Assembly (NCBI GenBank): GCA_964410725.1
Contig: CAYPID010000013.1
Coordinates: 1 to 53,254, forward strand
Direction of reading: 5' to 3'
DNA from: CALAZP01 sp964410725
GTDB taxonomy: Bacteria > Bacteroidota > Bacteroidia > Chitinophagales > Saprospiraceae
Length of the DNA stretch: 53,254 nt
A program made the translations under genes and the position numbers. The notes under the pieces are model-generated. The model saw only the letters and a program-made list of their open reading frames with translations, had not been told where the DNA came from and ran no database searches. The stretch's first letter is position 1. Every line of letters starts with the position of its first letter. This document shows, piece by piece, positions 16,207-25,184 of this stretch.

Positions 16207-17643
16207 CTATAGGTATTGTTTGTAAATTTTTAGGTATTTCTCAGCAGAAGCATTCCAGCTGAAATCAATAGCTGTTAATTTTTCTCGCAAGGCCTTGAAT
16301 CGATTCGTTTGGAGATACAATCGGCCAGCCCTGTATATCCCCAAAGCGGCATCATCCAGATTAAAGTAGGTAAACTGAATCCCCCTTCCCTCTGTCCTAA
16401 CATCATCTATATCTGGTACGGTATCTTTAAGCCCACCAATAGCCCTGACAATAGGGACAGTCCCATACCGCATAGCGTACATTTGATTAAGACCGCACGG
16501 CTCTACTCTGGAAGGCATGATGATAAAATCCGAACCTGCATATAATTGATGGGCTAATCTCTCGTCATAGCCTATATGAACATCAAACCTCCCCGGGTAC
16601 TTTTTCTTTAATTCCTGAAAAATATCCTCAATTTCTGGTTGGCCACTTCCCAACACTAAAAATGCTACTTTAACTCCAGAATACATCATCCTTTGATACA
16701 AGTCAGGAAGCAAATCGGCCCCTTTTTCTTTGACTAATCTTCCGATAAAAGTGATGACCGGGTAGTCCAAGTTGAAATTAAAACGTTCCAACAACGCTTT
16801 TTTGTTATCTGTTTTGAAAGCCTCTAAATCACTACCCTTCATAGGATGACTCAAATAGGTGTCTTTCTGTGGATTCCACACTTCTTGATCAATGCCGTTG
16901 AGAATGCCAGTAGCTTTGGTGCGCTCCTTGCGCAATAGTTCCTCCATCCCGTGAAAGGTTTCCATAATATCTTCAAGGTAGGACTGGGAAACTGTGGTAA
17001 AATGCCAAGCGCATTTGATAGCAGATGCCAAGGGATGTATTTGGCCATTCCAATCTAATAACCCATGACTCGTGGGGTCAGTAGGAGGAAGTAATGGCAA
17101 TTTTTCCCATTCAAAAGCACCGGTATATTCTCCATTATGGATGGTGAATATGGTAGGAATATCTTTGAGTTGGGTAAATAGTGGGCTATTTTTAACTAGA
17201 TACGGAATGAGTCCGGTGTGATGATCATGACAATGAAGAATATTAGGGTATTCTTTCTCTTTTAACAACCAGTGAAGGACAGCTGCCTGAAAAGCTAAAA
17301 ATCTTTCTGGTTCATCTTCATACCATCCTTCTTGTGGGTCCCCATATATCCCTGGCCTATCAAATTTTCCAGGAATATCTACAACGTATAAGGTATAGGG
17401 TAATGAATCATCTGATACCTTTTGTATTTCAAAGTGAATGGTGGTATTCCATTGCCGAAATTTACCAGACATCACTTTTTTAAAGGAAGCCTTTTCCAAC
17501 CAAGGCAATTTGTATTTGGGAATGACCACTTCTGATAGATGAGCATTCGTATTTTGGTAAATAGGAAGTGCTCCGACTACGTCTCCCATACCTCCGGCTT
17601 TAGCAGCAGGATAGCATTCAGCACTAATGTGTAGTATTCTCAT
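16207..17643 (-). CDS. glgA: Glycogen synthase (GT5 family)
   Basis: Transfers glucose from ADP-glucose to growing alpha-1,4-glucan. The 478-residue protein has both Rossmann halves of a GT-B enzyme. The N-terminal AECYPAAKAGGMGDVVGALP contains the substrate-binding KxGG motif in a K-A-G-G form. IGRLVKEKGADLL marks the second domain and MPSRVEPCGLNQMYAMRYG holds the donor-binding glutamate. It is upstream of glgC in the same operon. The 87-base gap before it, after lepB, contains two inverted repeats, one of which ends close to the start codon. Confidence 0.95.
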   Translation of the reverse strand: MRILHISAECYPAAKAGGMGDVVGALPIYQNTNAHLSEVVIPKYKLPWLEKASFKKVMSGKFRQWNTTIHFEIQKVSDDSLPYTLYVVDIPGKFDRPGIYGDPQEGWYEDEPERFLAFQAAVLHWLLKEKEYPNILHCHDHHTGLIPYLVKNSPLFTQLKDIPTIFTIHNGEYTGAFEWEKLPLLPPTDPTSHGLLDWNGQIHPLASAIKCAWHFTTVSQSYLEDIMETFHGMEELLRKERTKATGILNGIDQEVWNPQKDTYLSHPMKGSDLEAFKTDNKKALLERFNFNLDYPVITFIGRLVKEKGADLLPDLYQRMMYSGVKVAFLVLGSGQPEIEDIFQELKKKYPGRFDVHIGYDERLAHQLYAGSDFIIMPSRVEPCGLNQMYAMRYGTVPIVRAIGGLKDTVPDIDDVRTEGRGIQFTYFNLDDAALGIYRAGRLYLQTNRFKALREKLTAIDFSWNASAEKYLKIYKQYL

Positions 17644-17652
17644 CGCGTATTA

Positions 17653-17702
17653 AGCTTATTTTTTAAAATTAAATCAAATAAGCTCAAACTTCAAAGAAGT
17701 TT
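17653..17702. other. Two inverted repeats in the lepB-glgA spacer
   Basis: AGCTTATTT (17653-17661) pairs with AAATAAGCT (17676-17684), a 9-bp stem with a 14-base loop. AAACTTC (17686-17692) pairs with GAAGTTT (17696-17702), a 7-bp stem with a 3-base loop. On the minus strand the second hairpin comes first after lepB and may help end that transcript. The first lies in the glgA leader just before its ATG. Neither has a clean T-tract. Confidence 0.5.
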
Positions 17703-17730
17703 CCCAAAAAAATACTGGTTGACCAAAAAA

Positions 17731-19338
17731 TTAAGATTTGTTAGCAGAGGTAAAAATTCTGTTCCAGTTGATACCTTTACCTATTTCACCTTCTTTAGTA
17801 GAGAACCATATAAATAAAGGTTTGCCAACTACATGATCTTCTGGCACAAAACCCCATACCCGAGAATCTTCCGAATTATGACGGTTATCCCCCATCATCC
17901 AGTAATAATCCATTTGGAAGGTATAGGAATCAGTCGGTTGTCCATTGATTATGTACCCCTCGGTAGTCTCTATTAAATCATTGTTTTCATATACACTTAT
18001 TATTCTCCTGTAAAAAGAAATATTCTCTGGGGTAAGAGAGATGGTTTTTCCTTTTTGGGGAATAAAGATTGGACCATAGTTATCTACATTCCAATCTGGG
18101 TAGTGTTCGGAATCGTGGGGAAATAATCTTCCAGGTTCTTCATTTAAGGCTCCCATATCGACAGGCGTGATTTCAATATTGGAATCCATACCACTTATTC
18201 TCGCTTTTTGGTCCTCGCTTAATACCATGATAAGAAGTCCTGGACCAGGTTGAGCTACAATATCCTCTGCTGATATTCCCCAATCCGGCCAGTTAGAAGT
18301 GTTGAGAGGTCCTGCGGGAAATTGTACTCTATACATGAATTGTAAATGGGTGGGCTGTTCCGCCTCTTTACCATTTAGGTAAACTACTCTATCGATAATC
18401 TGCAGGGAATCTCCAGGCAAACCAATACATCTTTTGATGTAGTGGTCTTTTTTGTCTATGGGTCGAGTCACTAAAGGAGCTTGGCCACTTTCAATCATGG
18501 CGGCAAATTGATTGGGAATACTGCCTCTTCTATAATCGTGAATACTCCAGGTTCTTCCTGGGAAAATATAAACACTATCTCCTTCTGGATAATTAAATAC
18601 TACTGGTTCGTTATGGTCGATTTTTTCAAGCGCGGGTAACCTGAAATAGGGTAAGTTTGGTTTTTCGAAGTATGATTCTGATTCAATTCCAGGAATTCTG
18701 TTGTGGAGCAAGGGAATCATCGCAACTGTCTGAGGTGTCCGGATGCCATAATTCGCTTTGGATACGAAAAGGAAATCGCCAACTAAGAGCGAACCTTCCA
18801 TAGAGGAAGTAGGAATAACGTAAGCTTCAATCAAAAACATTCTGATAAAGGCTGCGGCAAAAACAGCAAAAACAACCGCATCTACCCACTCCCTTATGGG
18901 GGATTTTTTAAATGGATTTTGAGCGATTAATTTTTTAAGTTTTCTTTCATCTTTTGCCGCTCTAGCGGCGTCAATCTGACTCAAATATTCTTTTTCTTGG
19001 GCGTGACTTGGGCCCATATACTTTTCTCTATCGTTAAAAGCCAGCATTCCTATTATTACCGGAGAGGCAACAACTGCAATCAAACTGTGAAAGAAGGTGT
19101 ATTTGCCAAAAGATCTCACCAAATCAATGCACAGATAAGCATATATAAAAAAGTTAACAATTGGAAAAAGCATCCAAGCGGCATAACTTTCCTTCCTTCC
19201 CGTCAATTTACTCAATGCCATGAAGTTTAGTCCAGGGACCAATCCTTTCCAACCAGCTTCATTCATTTTGGGAAAAAGAAAAAACAAGCCGATGCTGAAT
19301 AAAATGTAACTGATTAAAAAGAATAATAGAACGACCAT
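17731..19338 (-). CDS. lepB: Signal peptidase I, long Bacteroidota form
   Basis: Cleaves signal peptides of exported proteins at the periplasmic face. At 535 residues it is far longer than E. coli LepB (324). Several membrane segments occupy about residues 1-100, and another lies before the catalytic domain (about 151-171). The catalytic serine is Ser179 in PTSSMEG and the general base lysine is Lys302 in HYIKRCIGLPGDS. GDNR is at 483-486, and the usual closing segment VVGKPLFIWFS follows. Large inserts lie between the serine and lysine boxes and before GDNR. It is 33 bases downstream of the conserved hypothetical gene and precedes glgA. Confidence 0.93.
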   Translation of the reverse strand: MVVLLFFLISYILFSIGLFFLFPKMNEAGWKGLVPGLNFMALSKLTGRKESYAAWMLFPIVNFFIYAYLCIDLVRSFGKYTFFHSLIAVVASPVIIGMLAFNDREKYMGPSHAQEKEYLSQIDAARAAKDERKLKKLIAQNPFKKSPIREWVDAVVFAVFAAAFIRMFLIEAYVIPTSSMEGSLLVGDFLFVSKANYGIRTPQTVAMIPLLHNRIPGIESESYFEKPNLPYFRLPALEKIDHNEPVVFNYPEGDSVYIFPGRTWSIHDYRRGSIPNQFAAMIESGQAPLVTRPIDKKDHYIKRCIGLPGDSLQIIDRVVYLNGKEAEQPTHLQFMYRVQFPAGPLNTSNWPDWGISAEDIVAQPGPGLLIMVLSEDQKARISGMDSNIEITPVDMGALNEEPGRLFPHDSEHYPDWNVDNYGPIFIPQKGKTISLTPENISFYRRIISVYENNDLIETTEGYIINGQPTDSYTFQMDYYWMMGDNRHNSEDSRVWGFVPEDHVVGKPLFIWFSTKEGEIGKGINWNRIFTSANKS

Positions 19339-19371
19339 GTATTTTGATTTAATGAAGGGTCAAATATAAGA

Positions 19372-20814
19372 CTAATTTTGTTTGAGGATTTCGCTCAATA
19401 ACCAGTTTTTATTAATGAGTTCTTCAGTGTTTTCAATATTGGTTTGAAGTTTTGATAATTTCTTTTGAAACTCTTGGGAAGAATAGGGATAGGGTTGATG
19501 AACCAGATTTACGAGATGTTTGGTAAATCGAACAAAGTTATTGTACCCTCTTTTTTCAATAGTGGTTATTTTTTTGTTTCGAATGATATAGATTCTGAAG
19601 GTTTCTAGCAAAGACAATAAGGCTTCAGTATCTTGTTTTTCATAAAAAGTTCGGATGGTTAAAAAGGTAGTGCTGATATGGTATTTAACGTCAGTATACT
19701 GAACCAATTGCAGGGCGTTGAGGGCATCGTCAAACATTCGTTTGCTGAAATACCAAAGTCCAAGGGCAAAATTATAGGCATTTTCCTGCCGGTTGTCTGG
19801 AAGATGGTTTTTATAGCTTTCTATAAAGCTTAAAGTCCAATCGAATTCTTCGAGATTACAGCCAAGTGTGGTAATGTTTTTGAAATCCCATTCGGATAGG
19901 ATGTTATTTTCTAGCAGCAGCCCATTGTTCAACCCTTTTTTGTACAGTTGGAATAATTCTCTTTTATAATCCTCATTGCCAATATTAATCTGTCTGATAC
20001 AATAATTATAGGAGAAGGTGTATAAATCTTGGGAGGCTTCAGGGGGATAAGCGGAAAGATCTGTCGCCAGAATTTCCTGAAGTTGTTGATAATAGGGTTC
20101 AGATATATTATTTTCCATTGTTTTATAAATGGTATAGTATAATTGGATAATGGGATCTTTGAGATAGTGCGTTCCTTTTGCTTCCAAAAAAGTAATAATT
20201 TGATCTAGAAGGTGCAATTCATATTGTGTATTTGCAATATCCATATTGGCTTTAAGATGGCAACTGTGCTTTAGTTTTTCCTGTAGAAAAAAAAGATCTA
20301 AATGATCCATCATTGCCTGAAAATATTCGGTTTTCGTTCTGTCAAAGAAAGCGCTCTGATGATAACCCAAAAGGCTATTCAATTTGTAATTGGTAAAGTG
20401 GTAATGAGCATCTTTTTGGTTAGTATTATTTAGAGCTTTGGTTAAAGCTTTGGACCGGTTAATAAAAAAATCCCATTGTTTGCTATTGTAGCTATATTCT
20501 AGTGCATTCAGTTCTTCAGTAAAATTCTGTGAATTTAGCTGTTCCAGAGCGATGAATTTGTGGTAAAGCTTTTTGAGGTAGGCCAATAAATTGTGTAGAA
20601 GCTGCTCTTGATAAGGAGAATTCGGAAAAATGATGGAAAAAAGGCGGTGGGAGTCTTCGGTAATTATCCTTGCATCTTCACGTTCTAGTATTAAGGATAC
20701 CAATTCTGCCGTTTTTTCGTGTTTGTTGAGATAAGGTGAGTCAACGAAACTTAAAAATTTTCTTTTTTCTGCAGCAGATAAATTCAATATCTGATCAATT
20801 ATTTTACTAGCCAT
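19372..20814 (-). CDS. Conserved hypothetical, helical repeat protein
   Basis: Not recognised. The 480-residue soluble protein has no signal peptide or membrane segment. It is rich in leucine, tyrosine, asparagine and charged residues and reads as a chain of amphipathic helices, with TPR-like patterns such as ALGLWYFSKRMFDDALNALQLV (about 355-380). The N-terminus (LNLSAAEKRKFLSFVDSPYLNKHEKTAELV) resembles a small helical domain. It starts next to the large non-coding region with the structured RNA candidate and is followed by lepB. A scaffold or adaptor role is a guess from the architecture only. Confidence 0.7.
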   Translation of the reverse strand: MASKIIDQILNLSAAEKRKFLSFVDSPYLNKHEKTAELVSLILEREDARIITEDSHRLFSIIFPNSPYQEQLLHNLLAYLKKLYHKFIALEQLNSQNFTEELNALEYSYNSKQWDFFINRSKALTKALNNTNQKDAHYHFTNYKLNSLLGYHQSAFFDRTKTEYFQAMMDHLDLFFLQEKLKHSCHLKANMDIANTQYELHLLDQIITFLEAKGTHYLKDPIIQLYYTIYKTMENNISEPYYQQLQEILATDLSAYPPEASQDLYTFSYNYCIRQINIGNEDYKRELFQLYKKGLNNGLLLENNILSEWDFKNITTLGCNLEEFDWTLSFIESYKNHLPDNRQENAYNFALGLWYFSKRMFDDALNALQLVQYTDVKYHISTTFLTIRTFYEKQDTEALLSLLETFRIYIIRNKKITTIEKRGYNNFVRFTKHLVNLVHQPYPYSSQEFQKKLSKLQTNIENTEELINKNWLLSEILKQN

Positions 20815-20961
20815 GAAAACTTTTTGCCCCTAAAATACATTAAATAAAAATAAATATAAAACAGTTAATTAAGTGTAAAAATTTATAAATAATTGTTTTT
20901 TAATGGTTTATAAAAAAATGTTATACATTTATTAATGCAGTAAATGAAAAAAATGTACTTC

Positions 20962-20989
20962 TTGGCGATGAGGTGAATGTTCATATTTG
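20962..20989 (+). promoter_or_regulatory. Candidate promoter of the structured RNA
   Basis: TTG at 20962-20964, 17 bases, then CATATTTG at 20982-20989, a one-mismatch match to TAnnTTTG. Transcription would begin near 20996. The spacing is slightly short for the Bacteroidota consensus. Confidence 0.35.
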
Positions 20990-20995
20990 TACTGT

Positions 20996-21226
20996 CGAAA
21001 GGAAGAAAGGTCTTTCAAGACTTAAAAATAAAAGATTGCAGGTTAAAAGTTGTGGCTCTCAATTGAAACAAATTATAATCTCGTACAAAACTCAGTTATA
21101 TTCTGAATTACAACTCAGCCTGCAATCAAAGTTTTAGAACGTCTCCACGACGTTCTATTTGGTATGTAGATAGCCTCTCAAAGCTCTATGCAAAAGCCAG
21201 TTAGTGACAGCTAACTGGTTTTTTTT
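20996..21226 (+). ncRNA. Candidate structured RNA (about 230 nt) with its own terminator
   Basis: This lies in the 506-bp gap between two divergent genes, which has no convincing coding frame. Three nested or serial hairpins are visible. First, GATTGCAGG (21034-21042) pairs with CCTGCAATC (21119-21127), closing a 94-nt element with an inner AGTTGT/ACAACT stem (21048-21053/21110-21115). Second, TAGAACGTC (21135-21143) pairs with GACGTTCTA (21149-21157). Third, a strong terminator ends at 21226. A promoter-like pair lies upstream. It does not show the marks I know for tmRNA, RNase P RNA or SRP RNA. It may be a trans-acting small RNA, or an attenuator leader for rpe 95 bases downstream. The 5' end is inferred. 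Confidence 0.5.
21197..21226 (+). terminator. Rho-independent terminator
   Basis: CCAGTTAG-TGACAG-CTAACTGG, an 8-bp perfect stem with a 6-base loop, followed by eight T (21219-21226). This is the clearest intrinsic terminator in the window and ends the candidate RNA upstream of rpe. An A-rich stretch before the stem could extend pairing into the T-tract. Confidence 0.9.
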
Positions 21227-21320
21227 ATTTTCGCACAAATTACAATCATTTTTCAAATATTAAGAAATTCATTATATATTATTTTAATTTCTTGATAATT
21301 GGTATTGAAAATTCTTTTCG

Positions 21321-21992
21321 ATGAACAAACATAAAATTGCTCCTTCTATATTGGCAGCAGATTTCAACCATTTGGCGGATGCGGTTCATTTGGTTAATGA
21401 ATCGCTGGCAGACTGGTTTCATTTAGATGTGATGGACGGCATTTTTGTGCCCAATATTTCGTTTGGGTTTCCCATCATTCAAGCGGTTAAACAAATAGCT
21501 CGAAAACCATTAGATGTGCATTTGATGATTGAAAAGCCCGAGCGTTACATAGAGGCGTTTGTAGATGCCGGTGCTGACATACTAACGGTTCACTACGAGG
21601 CCAGTCCCCATTTGCATCGCACCTTAGAGGCCATTAAGGCAATGGGGGTTAAAGCTGGGGTAGCCATTAATCCGCATACCAATGTGCTTTTGTTGGAAGA
21701 TGTTTTGGAGATAGTTGATTTAATTTGTGTGATGTCGGTAAACCCGGGTTTTGGTGGACAGCGGTTTATTTATCAAACCCTTCCTAAAATCAAAAAACTT
21801 AGGGAAATCGCAATTCATCAAAATGTAAATCCGTTAATTGAAGTGGACGGAGGTGTTGGTTTGCAAAATGCAGAATCCATTCTGCAGGCTGGGGCTGATA
21901 TTTTGGTAGCGGGATCATCTATTTTTAAGGCTGAAAATCCAAAGCAAACCATAGCTGATATGAAAGATATTGGTTCGGGTCTTTGGGTATAG
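21321..21992 (+). CDS. rpe: Ribulose-phosphate 3-epimerase
   Basis: Interconverts ribulose-5-phosphate and xylulose-5-phosphate in the pentose phosphate pathway. The 223-residue TIM barrel has normal length. Metal ligands and catalytic acids are visible: His34 and Asp36 in FHLDVMDG, His67 in DVHLMIE, and the C-terminal Asp in EVDGGVG. The phosphate loop VNPGFGGQ is intact. It begins 95 bases after the strong terminator of the RNA candidate, and its stop is 11 bases before the TonB receptor gene, so both may share a transcript. Confidence 0.96.
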   Translation: MNKHKIAPSILAADFNHLADAVHLVNESLADWFHLDVMDGIFVPNISFGFPIIQAVKQIARKPLDVHLMIEKPERYIEAFVDAGADILTVHYEASPHLHRTLEAIKAMGVKAGVAINPHTNVLLLEDVLEIVDLICVMSVNPGFGGQRFIYQTLPKIKKLREIAIHQNVNPLIEVDGGVGLQNAESILQAGADILVAGSSIFKAENPKQTIADMKDIGSGLWV

Positions 21993-22003
21993 AATTGTAT
22001 ACA

Positions 22004-24475
22004 ATGACAAGAATTTTATTCTTTCTTTTTTTGCCGATAGGCATCTATGCACAAGGGAATTTGAGTGCATTTATATCAGGTAAATTAACGGATGCGGTTA
22101 CGGGTGAAGGAATTGAACTCGTTACAGTGTACCGATTTAATTCATCTGATGCGGTGGAATCATCCAGCAATGGCCGGTATCGTATTGATATTCCTGCAGA
22201 GGAGGAGGTGGAATTGGTTTTTTCTAGGATTGGATATAAAGAAGCGAGAGTTAAGGTGGCCCCTTTACCTCCGGGAACTCTAAAACAAATTGATATTGCC
22301 TTGGTAGGTATTTCTATGGATTTGGAGGTGGTGGTCAAGGAAAGTAAATTGGAACAATCTGGAATGATAAGGGAGGAGGTAAGCAAACTCAAGTTATTGC
22401 CATCTACTTCAGGGAATTTTGAAAGTTTATTACCTCATATCGCATTAGGGACCAGTAGTGGTTCTGGGGGTGAATTATCTGCCCAGTACAATGTTCGCGG
22501 TGGCAATTACGATGAGAATTTGGTCTATGTTAATGATTTTGAGATATACAGACCTCAGTTAATTCGGGCGGGGCAACAAGAAGGACTGACTTTTCCCAAT
22601 ATTGATTTGATTAGAGATTTATCTTTCTCATCCGGAGGTTTTGAAGCCCGATATGGCAATAAGATGTCTTCTGTATTAGATGTTAAATATAAAAGACCTG
22701 ATAGCACGGCAGCATCGGTAAGTATGAGTTTTTTGGGTGGTTCTGCGCATGTAGAGGGGAGTCGGTCTTTAGGGTCGGACAGTTACAGGAAATTTAGATA
22801 TCTGGCGGGTGCTCGATATAAGACTACCCGATACTTACTGGGGTCTTTAGACGTTACTGGAGAATACGTACCCAATTTTGCAGACATTCAAGCTTATTTG
22901 ACGTATGACATCAATAGGAATTGGCAAATGGGCTTTTTAGGAAACTATAACAGAAGTATATATCGGTTTATTCCAGTTGAACGCAATACGGGGTTGGGAT
23001 TGATTAACTTTGCGTTACAGTTGTATTCTGAATTTGAGGGAAAGGAATTAGATGATTTTGCTACTCAGATGGCGGGACTTTCCTTTACTTACCTACCTGA
23101 TAAAAAGTCCAATCCTTATTTTTTAAAATTCATGGCTTCTATCAATAGTTCCGATGAAAAGGAAACTTTTGATATCATCGGAAATTATAGTTTGCGGCAA
23201 ATTGAAAGTGGATTGGGTAGTGGAAGTTTTGGAGAACCTATACAGGAATTGGGGTCGGGGACACAACATTTATATGTTAGGAATTTTCTGAATACCCAGG
23301 TGGTTTCTTTTCAACACAAAGGAGGTATAGAAATTTCTAAAAAGCATTTTTTAAATTGGGGTGCAACATTTCGATTAGAACAAATCAAGGATAAAATTAG
23401 GGAGTGGGAGCGATTGGATTCCGCTTTGTATTCACTTCCATACGACCCTAACCAGGTTTTGCTATACTATGTACTGAGATCTCAGAATCAATTGAATTCT
23501 CGGCGCTTTAGTGCCTATTTTCAGGATGCTATCAATTGGACCAAGCCAGGTATAGCAGATTTAAAATTGATTGTAGGGGGGCGAATGAATTACTGGTCAT
23601 TGAATAAAGAGTTGCTTTTTGCGCCTAGAGTTCAATTGTCTATTAAACCTCTTTCTGGAACCAGAGATATCAGTTACCGACTGGCTGCTGGCATTTATTA
23701 TCAGACTCCCTTTTATAGAGAGCTTAGGCAGCTTGATGGTCAGGTCAATCCTGATTTGAGGTCCCAAAAATCTTTCCATTTGGTGGGGGGGACCACTCTT
23801 GACTTTTATATGGGGGCAAAGAATCCTAAAAAGTTCCGTTTCATTGCTGAAGCTTATTTCAAAAAAATGTGGGATTTGGTCAGTTACGATATTGAGAATG
23901 TTAGGATCAGGTATTCTGGTCAAAATGATGCGGAAGGATATGTAATGGGATTGGATTTAAGGATGAATGGTGAATTTGTGCCAGGAGCGGAATCCTGGAT
24001 TAATTTATCTTTTCTGAGGGCTAGAGAGCGGTTACTTGATGTACAGCATTTGATTAGAGAAAGGGGAGAAACGGAGGGTAGTCCAGTTGATTATGTTCCC
24101 CGACCAACTGATAGATTTATGAATTTATCTATGTTTTTCCAAGACTACCTGCCCAGAAATGAAAATATTAAAATGCATTTAAATTTTACCGTAGGTACAG
24201 GTCTTCCATTTGGATTGAAAGAAAACAACACCGTATTCAGGAATACCTATAGATTTAACCCTTACCATCGAGTTGATATTGGATTTTCCTATTTGTTTAA
24301 GACCAATGGTAAATGGTTTGAGAATGCTTGGGCGAGCTTGGAAGTGTTCAATTTGATGAAAGTCCAAAATCAGGCGGGTAACACATGGATCAAGACCGTA
24401 TTTCAGCAGCAATATGCTATTCCTAATTATTTAACCTCTAGACGGTTAAATTTAAGAATGCGGGTTGATTTTTAA
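22004..24475 (+). CDS. TonB-dependent outer-membrane receptor
   Basis: An 823-residue outer-membrane protein from the ATG at 22004, which directly precedes a signal peptide (MTRILFFLFLPIGIYAQ); an in-frame extension to 21983 would run back over the end of rpe. Domains in order: a carboxypeptidase-regulatory-like domain (about 25-110, GKLTDAVTGEGIELVTV), a plug (about 130-225, YNVRGGNYDENLVYVNDFEI), and a 22-strand-type barrel ending RRLNLRMRVDF with the terminal Phe. It is shorter than SusC proteins and no SusD partner follows, so it is closer to metal-chelate or small-ligand receptors. Substrate unknown. Confidence 0.92.
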   Translation: MTRILFFLFLPIGIYAQGNLSAFISGKLTDAVTGEGIELVTVYRFNSSDAVESSSNGRYRIDIPAEEEVELVFSRIGYKEARVKVAPLPPGTLKQIDIALVGISMDLEVVVKESKLEQSGMIREEVSKLKLLPSTSGNFESLLPHIALGTSSGSGGELSAQYNVRGGNYDENLVYVNDFEIYRPQLIRAGQQEGLTFPNIDLIRDLSFSSGGFEARYGNKMSSVLDVKYKRPDSTAASVSMSFLGGSAHVEGSRSLGSDSYRKFRYLAGARYKTTRYLLGSLDVTGEYVPNFADIQAYLTYDINRNWQMGFLGNYNRSIYRFIPVERNTGLGLINFALQLYSEFEGKELDDFATQMAGLSFTYLPDKKSNPYFLKFMASINSSDEKETFDIIGNYSLRQIESGLGSGSFGEPIQELGSGTQHLYVRNFLNTQVVSFQHKGGIEISKKHFLNWGATFRLEQIKDKIREWERLDSALYSLPYDPNQVLLYYVLRSQNQLNSRRFSAYFQDAINWTKPGIADLKLIVGGRMNYWSLNKELLFAPRVQLSIKPLSGTRDISYRLAAGIYYQTPFYRELRQLDGQVNPDLRSQKSFHLVGGTTLDFYMGAKNPKKFRFIAEAYFKKMWDLVSYDIENVRIRYSGQNDAEGYVMGLDLRMNGEFVPGAESWINLSFLRARERLLDVQHLIRERGETEGSPVDYVPRPTDRFMNLSMFFQDYLPRNENIKMHLNFTVGTGLPFGLKENNTVFRNTYRFNPYHRVDIGFSYLFKTNGKWFENAWASLEVFNLMKVQNQAGNTWIKTVFQQQYAIPNYLTSRRLNLRMRVDF

Positions 24476-24493
24476 ATAAATTACTTATTTTTG
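24465..24493 (+). promoter_or_regulatory. Promoter of rpsP
   Basis: TTG at 24465-24467, 18 bases, then TATTTTTG at 24486-24493, a full match to the Bacteroidota TAnnTTTG box. It overlaps the end of the receptor gene and lies about 75 bases before the rpsP ATG. One of the best promoter matches in the window. Confidence 0.6.
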
Positions 24494-24566
24494 CACGCGA
24501 TAGACCTATTGAGTTCGATTTGCGAAGTAAATAGGTAATGGTTTCATCAATAAAATATAAACAGCC

Positions 24567-25100
24567 ATGCCAGTTAAGATTAGACTCCAGAGAAAAGGAA
24601 GAAAGAAAAGACCTTTTTACCACATTGTTGCTGCAGATGCCAGAGCACCCAGAGATGGAAGATATATTGATCACTTGGGAACTTACAACCCCATGACCAA
24701 GCCTGCAACCATTGACTTAGACATAGAAAAAACTTTTTCTTGGTTACAAAACGGTGCACAACCTACTGACACTGCAAGGGCAATTATGAAATACAAAGGG
24801 GTGTATTACAAAAAACACCTGCAAAGAGGGGTTTCCAAGGGAGCTTTGACTCAAGAAAAGGCTGATGAGATGTTGACTTCTTGGCTAAAGGATAAAGAGT
24901 CAAAGATTCAAGAACAGATAGAAATCACCAAGAAGGAAAGAGAGGCTTTCTTAGCTATCGTGGATGGCGTAGCCTCGGCACCTAAAGCGAAGAAAGAAGT
25001 TGAAACAGAGCTTTTGGCAGATGCCCCTAAGGGAGAGGAAGTAACTAATGAGGCAGAAGAAGGCGCCACAGAGGCTTCTGGTGAAGACACTGCGGAATAA
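24567..25100 (+). CDS. rpsP: 30S ribosomal protein bS16 with acidic C-terminal extension
   Basis: Ribosomal protein bS16 of the small subunit. Residues 1-85 hold the family core (MPVKIRLQRKGRKKRPFYHI, RDGRYIDHLGTYNP, YKGVYYKKHL). The total of 177 residues is about twice that of E. coli S16 (82). The extension is helical (about 95-135), then low-complexity and rich in Ala, Glu and Thr, as in many Bacteroidota. It has its own promoter and a strong terminator. The usual rimM partner is not next to it in this window. Confidence 0.96.
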   Translation: MPVKIRLQRKGRKKRPFYHIVAADARAPRDGRYIDHLGTYNPMTKPATIDLDIEKTFSWLQNGAQPTDTARAIMKYKGVYYKKHLQRGVSKGALTQEKADEMLTSWLKDKESKIQEQIEITKKEREAFLAIVDGVASAPKAKKEVETELLADAPKGEEVTNEAEEGATEASGEDTAE

Positions 25101-25129
25101 AAGTATTTTTTTAATATTGTTGTAGAGGG

Positions 25130-25161
25130 AACCTGGTAGCGCTTAATTGTGCTACCAGGTT
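25130..25161 (+). terminator. Rho-independent terminator after rpsP
   Basis: AACCTGGTAGC (25130-25140) pairs perfectly with GCTACCAGGTT (25151-25161), an 11-bp stem with a 10-base loop, followed by TGTTTAT. It starts 30 bases after the rpsP stop. The T-tail is interrupted, but the stem is strong. It separates rpsP from the next gene. Confidence 0.75.
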
Positions 25162-25184
25162 TGTTTATACTTAATTAAACGGTT

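Noticed and set aside
20977..21066. A 29-codon frame (MFIFVLSKG...) with AGGTG just before its ATG
   Set aside because: The spacing of the ribosome-binding-like sequence is too short, it overlaps the promoter and first stem of the RNA candidate, and nothing supports translation.
20996..21226. tmRNA, RNase P RNA or SRP RNA as identity of the RNA candidate
   Set aside because: The conserved sequence elements of these RNAs that I know were not found; the length also fits poorly for tmRNA and RNase P.
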